Source: Zonotrichia leucophrys gambelii (Eukaryota; Chordata; Aves; Passeriformes; Passerellidae). From it: a DNA stretch of 64,000 nt. Positions 1 through 13,621 of the stretch are shown piece after piece. Under the pieces are notes generated by a model. It was given only the letters and a program-made list of their open reading frames with translations. It was not told where the DNA came from and did no database searches. The position numbers and the translations under genes were made by a program. Location of the stretch: assembly GCF_028769735.1 (NCBI RefSeq), contig NC_088171.1, positions 93,480,912 through 93,544,911 on the forward strand, written 5' to 3'. The first letter of the stretch is position 1, and every line of letters begins with the position of its first letter.

Positions 1-3000
1 TGAGCATCTTTCTTCTTTTCAATGGGAGGAACAAATTGAAGCTGACAGTTCCCTGGAACCAGTGCAACACATGAAGTAGTCACAATAATACATTTTATCT
101 TCCAGCCTTTTTAGAGCATCAGAAGCTCTCTGGTCTCTGATGCCTCCAGTAAGCTGACCTTGGCTGGCAGAGCCAACCATCTCATTACTGCTGTCCCACT
201 GCTCACAGCCTGCCCTCTGTCCTGGCCCTCAAACTGCCTGATTAGCTGCAGCAGCAGCTATTGCTTTCCAGGTTGTGCAGCCTGCTGGTAACCCTTCAGT
301 AACACCAGAACTGTTTCACATAATCCCTTCTGTAATTAACTTTTTTTTTAATCAAAAAACCTCATCTAGCTGCAACGCCCAGAGATTTGTCGTAGATGAT
401 TTTGTCCTAAAGAGCCTTATCAACAGGAAAGCTTCTAGTCATCCATTAACTCCAAAAAGCAGTTGCAGCAGAGAAAATCTATCTGGTCATCACCAAGGTT
501 CTGGTTTTAGCTTGTGCCTCCGCCTCTACAAAACACCAGTCTAGACCAACCTTATCTTTTACTATTTATACTTTTGTATTTGAGCTAACCAAAAGAAGGA
601 ACTCCTTTTCAGTGAAATCTGTAGGAGACAGGCAAATAAGCATCTGTAAATAGTGGCAGAACGTTCATATTTCAACAGACCATGCAAGGTTGAACACCAG
701 AATATCTCTTTTCCCGAATTAACATCTTGCTGTCTGGCCAGCTAAAACTGCTTGATTTGTGCCTCCATGAGGTGTCTTTCTTCATTGTCAGATTTGTCTT
801 GCATATGCTAGAAGTCTGAATCTGAACAGAGGAATAAAATTTTTGCTTGTAGCAAATGCACCCCTTGAGGATGCCTGGAGGATCAAGGCTTGTGCTTGGG
901 GTCGAGATGGTGACACTGGTGTGTGGTACTGCTGCAGGCAGGTAGGGCAGACAGTGTCACTCTGTATTCAAAGTCTGATAGGCATTTTCTTGTTGTATAA
1001 CATGAAGGAAAATTTGTTTTTCATAATTAAGCAGCTTAACATCCTCAGTTAGTATTTAATTTTAAAATGTTTGGTTTTAGAACTTTTTAACTGTGGTACA
1101 GAGGTAGTAGTGTATGTTACAGCTCTGTGCCGTAATATCCCTGCTAGTAGCCTTTGGCATTGAGTTTCCATGGGTATGGACACGCCTTTTTCTTTGGTTA
1201 CCCCTGTAAGCATTGCTGGATCATGGCAGCAACCTGTGCGCTTTCCCAACCACAGAGGCACGTCAGTGGGTGACAGTGCTGTTGCCAATGCTCAATTAAG
1301 TGTGTAATGTGTTGCCCTGCATGACTGGCTGCTCTTTCCTTGTCTCATTCAGTACGTCCACAAAACAGTGTTCTGTTAGTTCAAAGAGGGGCTCGAGTTT
1401 TCACAAAGAGGTGCTGGTGGCATTGGAAGAGTTGGCTGTGAGGTGCTCTGATTCACAAGGCTTTTTCTTGAATTCAGTGTGACACTTGCAGGTCACATCT
1501 ACTTAGATATACATAAAATCTTGTGTATAAGAAGGGATCTTTGCTAAAATAAACAGAGAAGAATGTTTAATGTTTTAGATGTTCAGATTAATAAAGCCAG
1601 GAGCTGGAGTTGCTCACTGCAGTAAGTCATCTGTGCTACACAAAACCAAACCAAAGCTATATTAAAAATGCTAAGACTCAGCTGAGGCCAGAGAATAATC
1701 AGCTTAAAATTCTGCCTGCATAAACTAGGGCTTTGCTTTCTTTGAAATCAGAGGGAGATGTTGTCATCATCTCCCCAGATGACAGCTGGACCACAAAGAC
1801 TTGTTCCATCATGCAGGTGCTGGACTGGAAGTGCTTTCAATACGTTTGATTTCCATGCCCTACACTGAAAACAGAAGTTCTCTGAATGTTAGATGGCTTT
1901 TCATATGCAGTTAACCAGCAAAGGGTTGCTTTTTTCCCATTCTCTCCTAGCTCTACCCTTAAAAAGAAAACAATCTTCCGTCCTAGTAGAGAAGGTGGCA
2001 GCAGTGGATCCAGTGTAGCAACTCATATCTTAAACTGAACCCTGTACACAAGGTTCCTCCAGGCACTGTATTTCTTGTGGGCATGCCATGCTGCCCCTAG
2101 CTGAAGAAGACAACTGCCTCCATTGGCAAAGGGGCAAAATAATTTTCCATCCTCATGAAAAGCCATGATATCCTCCTTTTCCTATATCCTTAATGATGGT
2201 CTGTTAATATGACATGAATAGGAAAATGCAGAAATCAACAGAGAAGGAAAGAAGAAAGGAAGGGCAGCAGAGGACAAGCTACGGGGTCATTCCTAAAAGC
2301 TTGTCATTGACCTGCAATGGCCTCAGTAGATCTTTCTTTTAAATGGCATACTGTGGAATAGCAGGGATGTGCCAAGATGCACTGCCTTAATTTGTGTAAT
2401 GAAAAGTTACACAACATAATTACCTTGTAGTTCAGTGACAAAAGCCCTGTCAGATCTTTTTGGTTCATGCTCGATTTATCTGTAATGTCTCTGTGTCTAG
2501 AAAACTCAAATGGTAACTAATCCTATAGCATAGCTGCAGGATATGGCATTTTAAACTCAGGATTTGTTTTTTTCTAATGTCCACTTCAAATTAAATTTAT
2601 TAATTAACCCTGACTAGAAATACCTGCTGTAGATTTAAGGGTTTCATCGGGTTTGTATTGGTTTTGTCTGTGACAGCAAACTACAGGTGTTTGTGAATGT
2701 TTTTGGGCAGAAACAGCAGCAGGCACAGACCAGCCTGTATCTGTGGCGCTAAGCTCCCCTGCGTTTCAGAGGAGGAAAGTACATCAGCACTGCTTTGGGA
2801 GTGATCTTTGGTCCATGCTTCCCAAAATATGCACAGTAGTTGTGTAAGAAAGCCCTGTCTGGCCCAAACTAGAACTGTGCCAGTGACTGTTCAGCATAAC
2901 CTCCTTTGCCCCAAGGAGCAGAAAGCCATTGCAGAGACAAGAGGGAACAGCTTTTCTGTGCTGAGAAACTCAGAGTTGTACAATGGTTTGTGTTGGAAGG

Positions 3001-6000
3001 GGCCTTTAAGGGCCATCTAGTTCCAATCCTGCCCCTGTCATGAGCACCTTCCAGTAGACCACGTTTATTCAATGTAGAGTCCAAGTCAACCACAAATGTT
3101 TCCAGGAATGGAGCATCTGCAGCTGCTCTGTTGTAGATTTTCCAGTGTTTCAGCACCCTCATTGTAAATAATTTCTTCCTTTTATCTAGTTTCAACCTAC
3201 CCTCTTTTAGTTATAAAAGATTGCCCCCTGTCCTGTTACTGCAGGGCCTGCTGAGGAGTTTGATCTTTCTTATGAGCCCCCTTCAAGTACTGAAAGGCTA
3301 CAATCCAGTCTCTCTGGAGCCTTCTCTTTCCCAGCTGAACAACCCCACCTCTCTCAGCCTGGCTTTGTCAGAGAAGTGCTCCATCCCTCTGATCCTGTCT
3401 GTGCCCTCCTCAGCACGCCAGCATGTCCACGTCTTTCCTGTGCTGAGGGCCCCAGATATAGATGCAGTACTTGACATGGGGTCTCACCAGAGCAGAGGGG
3501 CAGTGTCCCTCACCCTGCTGCCCATGTTGCTTTTGATGCAGCACAGAATATTGCTGGCTTTCTGGGCTCCAGTTGCACATTGTTGAGTCATCTTGATAAG
3601 TGTTGAAATGAAATGTGGTTTCACAAAGTGGTGGCAAGGGGAGAAGGTCTGCCTAAAACTCTAGATGTTTTATCAAGTGGTTCCTGTAAACACTTGTGTG
3701 TCTATAAAGCTGTTCTGCTATTTTTGTGGATACCTGGTATAAAATAACTGTGTGGGACAGGGTTAGGACAGCTGTGTCTTCTGGCAGTCTGCACATAGCA
3801 ATCTCCTTTTCTGTTTTGCTCAGCTGCCCTGTTGGTCATCAGCCCTCTTTTTCCAGCACCAGTGTCACAAACACAAGCTTTTCCCAAGAGGGACCCTAGC
3901 ATAGACCCTTACCCCATTATGCTCTTTCAGATGCTTCTTACAAATCCTTTAATGATCCTGACCAGAGAAAATGATAGTGTTTTGGGAGAAGTTTAGGCTG
4001 TTTGATGGTATTAGATATGTACTCTTATATCCTGTGCCTTGAAGAGGTTTTTTAAGCTTAAAATACTGTAGCCAAGAGAATAATAAACTCTGCCATAACT
4101 TTAAATAAAATTTCATAAAGTCATGTGTGTGAGAAGACTGAAGTTTTGAATTTGAAAATGAGCTGAAGCCAAGAGACAAGCGAGTTGCATCAGAGCAGAC
4201 AGCCATTCTTGGTTGTGCATGGACAGTGTTCAGCGACTTGATGTACTGCAAGAGAGCTTCAGACAGATGCTATAGCCAAATGTAAATGAAGTAACACAGG
4301 ACTTTTATGGCAATGCTCTTTAAGTGGCCACACTTGTAAGGTGTCAAAAAGATTAAATAAATCCATTTCTGCAATGCTCATGGCTGGGAGAAGAGCATCC
4401 AGCTTTAAAGGTCTTCATCCTAGGACATGTAACAGTGTATCTTCCACAGTATTTTAGGGAGCAGTGTGCCATTACGACACTCCTGGAAATAGAATGATCG
4501 TATAAACATCCACGGAGTTTTAAGTCGCCCTAATCCCATGTATTTAAAGAGGAGCAGCAAAGTGTTTGTATCTCATTAGTGGCTGAAGGGATTTGACAAC
4601 AATGATGTTTTACTTTCCTTTCAGGGATGAAAAGCCTGGCGTGCTTGTTTAATTTAGCTCACTCATGCTTATATTAGAGCATACCTGGAGTGGATACCGA
4701 GAACAGCCAGTTTGTCTGTCTTGGCTGAGGGAAAACAAATAATCTCTAGAGCAGCCCACTGGTTACCCAAACCATCCTGCATGTGTTTACTTGATGCATT
4801 TACTTTCCTGCAGATGCAAAGAAATGGTATCCTCAGCTTGCTGTCCTTGCCTCTGCTGCTGCCATCTGCATTAAATGAGGGTTGTAGAGCAGCAAAAATA
4901 TTGGTGCAAAGTAATTAAAGAAATCAGCATTCTCAAGGACAACTTTCCTAGCAATTGCTTCTTTTCTCCTGTCACGAAGAAGATTTTTGTATTCATTCCT
5001 TGCACAGTCTGAGAAAGTGAAGCCACTCTGTGCTGCTTACACTTGACATGCAAATTTAGGTCACTGCTCAGATTCATCATGGATTTAGCCAAAGGACTCC
5101 CACTGAAGCTGTGTCTGTTGACATCAGGGCTGTCTTACTCCACTTGTGCTCAGATGGACTCCTGGGCTTGTTACTCCAGATGTTCCCGTTAGTCAGTAAG
5201 GCGGAAGGGAGACCACCCACAGCACTCATGGGTTCCTAGGCCTCCCCTAACGCTAGTGCTTGCCAAAATAGGCAATCAGTTGGTCACTTCTTGTGACCTG
5301 AGCTAGGAAATTAAAATTCTGTCCAATATCTGTGGTCAACCAGGCCTGTGCTAAAAGAGGTAGAGAAGTAGTCAGGCTGCTCCTGGCTGGAGGAGTTCCC
5401 TCCCACCTGTTTTTCATCCTGCTAGTCCTACTGCTCACAAGGTTGCTCCTTGTAGTTTATCTCCTGATGCAGGGGTAGATAACAGAGCTGCCCAGGGTCT
5501 TGCACCTTTATGACCGTGCAGGGCTGCCCCAATGACAGTGTGGTTAATTGTGTGCTCAGGCCACTCTGCTGAACCGCTTGTTAGGGATTTTGTGCAAGGT
5601 GGATTTAAAGCATGAGAGGATTGTTCTCAGTTGTGTTTCAGAAGTGGTTTTTCTTTAGATTATTTGCCAGCACTTGAATGGCAGTGGGACTTCATTTTTA
5701 ATTAAATCTTACATTGACATAAAGAATTATCAGTGATGAGTAGAATTGGAGTTGACTTCTAATCAAAGATAATTCTGCATACTGGGGTGGGTTTGAGATA
5801 AATGAATGTCAAATGTAATTAGATGGTCAGATTCTGATCCCTCAGCCACACTCATAAGTACAAGACCAAATTTTGCTTATTTATGCTAATGCAAGCTGAA
5901 TACGATTGCCCCGTGTCTCTAATGATGTAGGGAGCAAGATTAGGGAGGGCTCCATGTGGCTCCTGCGCATGCTCACCCCAGCCACCAGTGTGAAATAAAT

Positions 6001-9000
6001 GTTGGAACTGAAAAAAAAAAAAGGAGGTCAGCTGCCACGAACCCATCTGTTGTGTGCAGAGCCATTTAGGATCAAGTTTATTTTCCTTGGGTTTATTACA
6101 GTGGAATAACTCATTTGCATTTCCCTCTCCTTGGGTTTTCAGTTATACCAAGGGGGAAGGTCTTCCTCTGAAGGGAGGTTAAGCAGAGGCTCCCTGGCAA
6201 CAAAAACAGGGAAATGGGGGCATTGCACTGAGAGCTCTGGTGAAGGAGTTGCTGCAAAAAGGGGAGGAAGAAGGCTGACTGTGGTATGAGACAAAATGAG
6301 TCCTGCTTTCACCTTAGCCCCTGCCAATCCTTATTCCTGTGTTCTAATGAAGGGATGAGAATTAGAGCCAAAGGCATGTTTTACAATAAACATAAAATCA
6401 AATGCAAAGTCCTCACATGTACTTTGGTACCTAGACTGGTGTGAGAGATAACTTACTGAATATGTGGAGCTAATATATTACAGTGGGAGCATCAGCTGTT
6501 CAGGTTCTATGCACTTACAGCCATATCTACTTCACCGTTTTGCTCTTGACATGGACTGGTAGCTTTCTTCTTACTATTCTGTTGCTTTTTGTGCAATAAA
6601 AAGGTTCATGTACATCATCTAGTTTGGGTAGGAGGAGCAGAAGAACAGCATGGGCTGTTCCAGATGGTAGACAATTTGTATTTCTGGTCAGGGTATCTAG
6701 TGATGAGCTAGCATTTGAATTGAAAATGCCCTTACATGCAACATTTAAAATGCTCTTACAGAAATGAGGCCATAAAGTACAAGCCTTTTTCCTAAGGCTT
6801 GTTACAATTTGAAACAAAAGCTGAAATTTGGTACTGAAATACTACATTTTAATTTATTAGAAACGGGTAATGGCGGCTTGTGCTCACTTGCGGGGATTTC
6901 TGCATGAAAAAATAAAGCTCCCAGCTGTGGGCTTAAGAGCTATAAAAGATGCATCAGCTGCATAAACATTTCTTTGTGCATTGCAAGAACAGAATCCACC
7001 TGAATTGAAGGTATTGAAATACAGCTAATACAAGAATCACTGTGGGTGTCCCTGATGGACATAAAGTCATCAGTGAGAAGTGTGCTCAAGCCTTCAGGGA
7101 GATCCTGCTGGACAGTCAGTGCTGAGGATGTCCATGGTGAAGGAAGAGACCACCTCAGGGAGAGCAGGATGAGCTGCCGTGGGCTCAGCTGAGATTCTTG
7201 CTGCTGCAAGAGGCGGGGCAGAAGTTTCCCGTCCTGTGCTGTGACTCCAATGGCTTTGATGCCCACCCAAGTGTGTCCCATGTGCTCCCACAGGTCTTGT
7301 TTGAAGGAGGGGGCTCCATCTCAGCTGCAGCTCCTTCTCTGTGCAGCACTGCTCTTCAGCCGTGTGGGGAAGCCCACGTGGCTTGTTCTGTGCACTAAAA
7401 TTAACGCGTGGAGCTCATGGGTGTGCTGGCCTTTCACCGGCTGATGTAGGCTCAGGAAGTGTGCTGTTGGTGCAGCCATATGCTACTATTTAGGAATATC
7501 TCTAAGCCTTGGGCTTGGGTGGAACAAGTGCACATGATTTTATTCTGGCAGCCAAGAATAGTTCTTCAGATGGAGCTCACATGTCTGTGCAGTTCTAGCA
7601 AATGCTGCCCTGCACAAGGGAGGATAAAGTGCCATGAAGGTTGTAATTTGTGTGATCGAGTGACCAACAGAAGACACCTTTCTACAGGTGCTTCCAGGAG
7701 TCCCTCACCCCACAGAAATCTTCTTGACACATACAGAAATTATGAGCCTGCTCACTCATGCTTAAAGAGTTTTTGTCCTGAAAGTGTAAGAAGTCTTGTG
7801 CAAGAATTAAATTTCTTGTGAAAGCTTTTATAGTGCTCCTGAGCACTCTTATCCACATAGCACTGTCAAATTTTTATGTTTAAAAACCCAAAAGGATGTC
7901 TATTTTCTCATCCAAGATGCATGCCTCTGTACATTCTGGGAGCCTAGGAAGCATGGAAATCATAAATTCCAGGTGGTTATTTGGGCTACTGGCCATGCTG
8001 GCCTTGTATTGCCAAAGTGATTCAGCTAAATCAGAAGGAAGAAGTTGGAAAATAAATATTAAAAATTACTAGACTCAGGCTACAAAAGCAAGCAGGCATG
8101 AATTGAAGGTGCACTGAATGAGCTTGGCACTGTGAATGTGTGTAAGTTTAGAATTTCATTTTGCTCTTTGGGCTTACGAGTGCAAAGCAGAAAGAATTGG
8201 CTGTTTTGGAGTATGACATGACTATTAGGGCATAACAGTTCCTTCCCTTACTGTGGTTGTCTTTTGGAGAGATGTGTGGTCCTAATTGTCATCTCATTGC
8301 ATTCAAAAGTTTTTCTCCTTTGTAGGCCAGCCAGCCCAATAAGCAGCATATAGACCTTGGCATAGATGAGAGAGGAAAATGTTCTTTTCTTTCATTAGTC
8401 ACAAAGATATCGGCTCTTTTGTCAGGCATACCCCAGGTTTGCAGGTAAGAAATGTTCCTAGCACGGCAAACAGAATTGGTTGCCTTTTGTAGCCATCCAC
8501 TCACGTTAGTTAGTGGGCCCCCTCAGCTCACCCTAACCTAGATAATTATCACTTGATTTTTAACAGGCAGCCTGCAGACCATCATAGATCAACATAGAAA
8601 CCATCTCACTGCAGGGATTACCTCTCCTTAGATCCAGAATGGACCTTGAACCAAGAAATAATATAGGAAGAAAGGATGATCAAGGATGCGTTCAGTCACT
8701 CAGCCCTATCCCACGTTCCCATTTAATCAGCGATTGTACATAATCCCAGAGTGCCCTCGAAGCCTCAGCTCAGACAGCTCCCTTACACCTTACAGCAAAT
8801 TCTAGACCTGGAGCCATAACTGTGGCTGCTGCACAGAACAGGAGGAATCAAGGACACCCTCACCACTGTGTATTGCAGCTTTACATGGCTGTTAGCACGT
8901 CTAGCAAAACCAATTTCCCCTCGTCATGTGGTGAGCAAAAAATACCATCTCCAAACTGGTTATGGGGAAGAAGCAAAGAAAAAAAGTTAGACTAGATTTT

Positions 9001-12000
9001 GCAAATATGTTTCAGCCTGAATTTCCCCTCTTAGCTTGAATCAAATACTGTTTATCAAATATTTTGGCACTGTGGGAGGTAGAGGTCTATGCTGAGGGTG
9101 ATGAAGAGAGGGCAGCCCTGTGAAAGTGATTGTCCTTTCCCCACTCATTAGCTCAGGCTCAGCTGCTTCCCCATTTCCAGACTGAAAGAAGAGCTGAGAG
9201 AGGGGACTTTTATTTCCCTGGGGACAGAGACATCATCAATTATCTGCCATTCTGTGCTGCAAGCTGTCAGCGAATAGGGCAGAGGAGTACTGATAGGATT
9301 TCACCTTATCCCTTGACTCACTGATGGGCTCATCATTCAACTGCTGTGCACTTAGCATGGGCAGTACTAATTATATTAATTATACTTATACACAGGGCAT
9401 GCTTATATTAGCAGTAAGGAGACTGCTGTCTTTTTAAAATGAAACATCCCTGGTTCATTAACTATATAGATTTAGAAGTGTAAGTGTAGTCATTATATCC
9501 ACTGCTGAAGTGGACCTCTCAAATCACAGAAGCATTTAATATCATTTTGGATGTGCAACTTGCATTATATTGAGAGCAATGTTTATATTGCATGTAGAAG
9601 ACAGTAGCATTATATCACATAAGTGCTAAATGTAGACTGAGAAACTCGATCACTCCCTTGGCATAGCACCAGAATGGCCTTAGCAGTGTTCAGCTGTGGG
9701 GATACCCATCAGGTCAGCAAGAGATCTGGGTGAGCCCTCAGGGGCTGAGCTTTGCTGAAATTACACTAGCAACTGCACCCATGCAGACCATCAGGATACA
9801 GCTGTACTATTAAATTCAGAGGTAGATTTATGTAGTTGATAGCAGAGAGACCTGTGAATGGTTTAAGAGGCAGGAAGAGAAACACCTCTCAAGACAGAGT
9901 ATCACAACAGCATGACAGAAGCTCATCACTCAAAGTGTATTTGCAAGATGGGTATCATTAATAATCCATCGATGCAGTGCCCATATGCTGCCATTGTCTC
10001 TGGGAATCTGGGCCAAGGGGCTGATGCAATTTTCTGAGGTTGGTTGGAAGTGTCTGAGATGTCATATTATGAATATTAGTCTAAATCTTAAGAACAGATG
10101 GTGTTGGTACAATACAGTCAACCTTTAACCTGACCAATGGAAAATAACAGAACAGAACTGGGAGATTTCACCAGTTCCTACTGCTACTTCCTTTTATCTC
10201 AGTTTTCTTCTGTACAGAAATTAAACATACATTATTCACCAAGATTATATATAATATATAGGGAGAGGCCACAAGCCTATCTGGGCTCTGGGTTCTGACC
10301 ATTTTATGCAGAAGCAAAGCAAAAGTAGCTCCAGGCAGGTCTTCAATTTGCATTTCAATTGCACTTCTTGCACATTTTTCTAGTATCTTGGGGATAGTCT
10401 TAGCTACTAAAGCCTTTTAAAGCCATCTGAGTGCTTGAGCAAAATAAAGAAAATAAATAAGTACATTCCTTTTCCAAGATTATTTATTTTTTAAGTTTGC
10501 CCAAAGGAAAAGAAAATCAAAACAGTTCCACTGTTTCTGCACAGTCAGATTTGGACACTAAGATTCTGTTCAGAGTGAAAGCTATTAGTGTTCTGATCAT
10601 GTTAATAGAGAAGAGACATCATGCAGAAGATGCTAGCATTTTCACTGCAGTTTTGAATCTAAAGCCCTTTTCATAGCCAGTGTGGTTGTGATTAGCACCC
10701 AACTTCAAGTTTTGTTTTACCTCTCTTATTTTTTGAGGAATTGTTGGTGTTTATGCTGCTAAATCTCCTCTGACTGTCAGTGCTATTTAGCTCCTCCTAG
10801 GTCTCCAGATGTTGTCAGTGTGTGTGTGTTAATCATCCTGTCAAGCCGTGCAAGTACTGAACACTTGCAAGGGATTTTCTTTCTGCTCCTTGGCACTCTG
10901 GACCAGATTTTTGATGCAAATCCTTGTATGGGAGCATGCAGATTGCAGCCTAATTGTCTAAAGGTTATTTGCACACCCAAAGGGAACTTGCTGTGCAGCC
11001 CCCAGAGTGCTGTGGTCGGGTGGTTTCCGCTCTGTCTCGCAGGACATGGCTCTCTGTGCAGTTTGAACTGTTAGGCATAAGCTGACCCAGGGAAACTCTC
11101 TACCATCTATAGGGATGCGAGGTTTGACCCTGGAAGCTGCAAAATGCCTTCTGGCAAGTGCTGTGCCAGGTATCAGCTAGCCTGAGCACAGCTCAGCCCT
11201 GCAGAGGTGTGCAGAGAGCCTTATGCATGTAGGGGTGAGTACAGAGCCAAATTTGGGCTCTCAGTGAGCAAAGACTCAAGTACCTCCAGCTGTGGCTGGA
11301 GCATGTTTATCCCTGTGTGAGTTAGCCAAAGTGCATCCTCACTGTGGTATCTTCTGAGTTGGTGATGAGTAGCAGCTCCAGAGCCTCTCTGCTCCTCCGT
11401 GCTCTCCCCTTTCCATGGGTTTGTGCCCAACACAGGTGCTCGTGGTCCTGCTCTGCCTGAAAGCAGCTTCTGTGTCCCAGGGATTTATCCTTGCTGTGGT
11501 AAAACTCTCTGAGCTGAGTGGGCTGCATCTAGGCTAGGCGGGGACATGAATGGTGAAGTACCATTGCCTGCTGACCACAGGGGAGGAGAAAGCTGTCTTT
11601 CACTGCACCCCGTGTGGTATCTCTGAAGCTGTTCAGTCAGGGGGACACCCTCACTTCCAAAACAGGAAGATGTACTCTGGTTGGGTTGTGCAATAGAGAA
11701 AATGTCTCATTAGCAGTAGTGCTGGCAATGCTGGGATTGGAAGAAGTGTTTCTGCCATGTTCTTGCTGAAATATTCCTGACAAAGCTGCTCCTTGGGCAA
11801 TGCAGTCTCCTCCAAAGAGAAACAGTAGTTTGCCATGGCACCCACTGCCACCCCAAAGAATATTTGCCCAGTTTAATGCTCCAAATTAAATATAACTGAG
11901 CAGTGCACAATGTTTCCCCACATATTTGCTTTCTGCAGTGAATGTTTGCCATGCAAGCAGCACGTAGCTCTGGTGCTTATCATTAATAAATATGTTCAGT

Positions 12001-13494
12001 TGTGAAGGCTCACAGTGTAGATGTCTGGCTTTCACAAATGGATGTTTTATTGGGCACTCTCAGTCATTCCTGACCTGTGGGGATGAGAGGGTGGTTTAGA
12101 CTTGCTGTCACCCCCTTAGCCCTGTAGGTCAGAGTTTCACAGAACATCAGCTCCACTGCCTGCAGGCAGCTCCAGCCCCTGCCATGCCATCCTGCTTCAT
12201 TACCAAGCTCATCCCTCAGCCCAGCTACTGGAGTGAAATGAACTGGGGCCATGGGGCAGGCTGGGTCCAGCTTTTAAAATAGATGGAAAAGAACTGCTAA
12301 AACCCCTCTTCTTCATTTTCTGTCAGGTTATTTTTAAGCTGGCCTAGTTTCTCAGTCCGTTTCACAGCACAGTGGTGTCATCAGCTGAACTGATATCCCA
12401 GGAAGGATGGAGGCAGTGAGAGGATAGGTCCTGCAGGATGGGGGAGCCATGGCTGGCAGCACCCGCTGACCAGCTCCCTCTTCTCCAGCATCCCCATTTT
12501 CCTCCTGCTCCCTGCCCTGCTGCCTGGCCTGTGTTGGCCTTGGTGATCCTCACAAATTGGTGGGGCCATTCCTCTTACCAGAGCAGCACAAAACCAAGCC
12601 AGCAGAAAAATCAATTTAATTGTCTGCCAAGGGCAGAGACAAGAAAAAACAGTGGATTAAGGAGAAAAGGAAGACAAAGGTGTCCCCCTTTACCCTTGTG
12701 GCAGCAGACAGAGCTGCTGTGAACCGTAGCACTTCTCTGCTATTTATTTGTGGATGGATTGAAATCATCCTAGTTTAGTGCAGATGCCAAGCTGGGCATT
12801 GGAAATGAGCACACAGAGGGCAAGGGCTTCCTCCCTGCTGTGCTCTCCCCACCCAAACACATGAAATGCAGAGCATACAGTGCCTGGAGCTTGTTTACTC
12901 CTCTCTCCTCACAGTGGAGGACATCCCTCTCATCACGGCATGTCATGGCTGCACACACAGCCACTGTGTCTTCCTTCTCAGCAGCCCCTGGGCTGAGCAG
13001 CCATGGGAGCAAGGATCAAAGGGGAGCTGCAGGGCATTCATGATGTATCAATCCTTTCTAAAATTATTACTGTGTATAATCACACTTTGCAGTGACGGTG
13101 AGTGCCTCCAAGAGCTCTGCACGCTCCCATAATAATTCCCAGGACAGATCGGGATGCTGGAGCTGGGGGTGAAGCATGCCTGGCCTGGCAGAAATTGGGG
13201 ATGGCATTGGGATTATCACATTGAAGTATCTGATTTCTAGTCCCACATCCGGACCCTCTTTGTGTCTCTGGCACATTTTCAGTATACCCTGGGCTGGAAG
13301 TCAGAAATTTGAATAGGATTGTTTTGGTTTTGAGTGGGCATGATTTGGAAATGCACACAGATTTGTGCCCTGGCTTGCAGCCCCTCGTGGGGTTCAGGTG
13401 CCCCTTAATGTCACGGATGGACACTAGGCTGTCTGGCCTCACTGCCTTTTACTGTAATTCCGCCCTCACTGACAGGCTTTCTGTTGTTTTTCAG
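1..13494. other. Non-coding region 5' of the first recognised RIPOR2 exon
   Basis: I see no convincing coding exon, CpG island or RNA gene here apart from the CR1 fragment described separately. The open frames are short and lack family resemblance or paired splice signals. The first recognised RIPOR2 exon begins with an acceptor and has an open frame upstream of its ATG, so this stretch is most likely part of a long 5' intron whose promoter lies outside the window. Promoterless 5' alternative exons inside it cannot be excluded. Confidence 0.6.
2970..3600 (-). mobile_element. CR1-type LINE fragment, 3' end, antisense
   Basis: Read on the minus strand this matches the familiar avian CR1 3' region: the end of the reverse-transcriptase-coding part, the block on multiple hearings of 'acaggaaagacgtgga', the stretch 'gacttggactct', and the terminal part 'ggccccttccaacacaaacc' at the left edge. 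It is 5'-truncated, as is usual for CR1. The terminal octamer repeats are degraded and I found no target-site duplication, which is normal for this family. It has no intact protein-coding capacity. The right edge is approximate. Confidence 0.9.
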
Positions 13495-13621
13495 GAATAT
13501 CGCCAAGGCTCTCTGACATCATGTCAATAGGATCACATTCATTCTCCCCAGGAGGTCCTAATGGGATTATTAGAAGTCAGTCTTTTGCTGGCTTCAGCGG
13601 GCTTCAGGAAAGACGGTCCAG
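13495..13621 (+). CDS. RIPOR2: RIPOR2 first recognised coding exon (ATG at 13521; residues 1-34)
   Basis: The acceptor follows a good pyrimidine tract (tgttgtttttcag). Translation from 13521 gives [12 protein letters not shown] and the conserved [20 protein letters not shown]. The 26 nt before the ATG are open in the same frame (ISPRLSDI), so longer isoforms could read through from an upstream exon. The donor is GC, not GT: AG followed by GCAAGT. Confidence 0.92.

Noticed and set aside
2869..3637. Several frames of 75-121 codons on both strands
   Set aside because: They fall within the CR1 fragment's non-coding or decayed 3' part.
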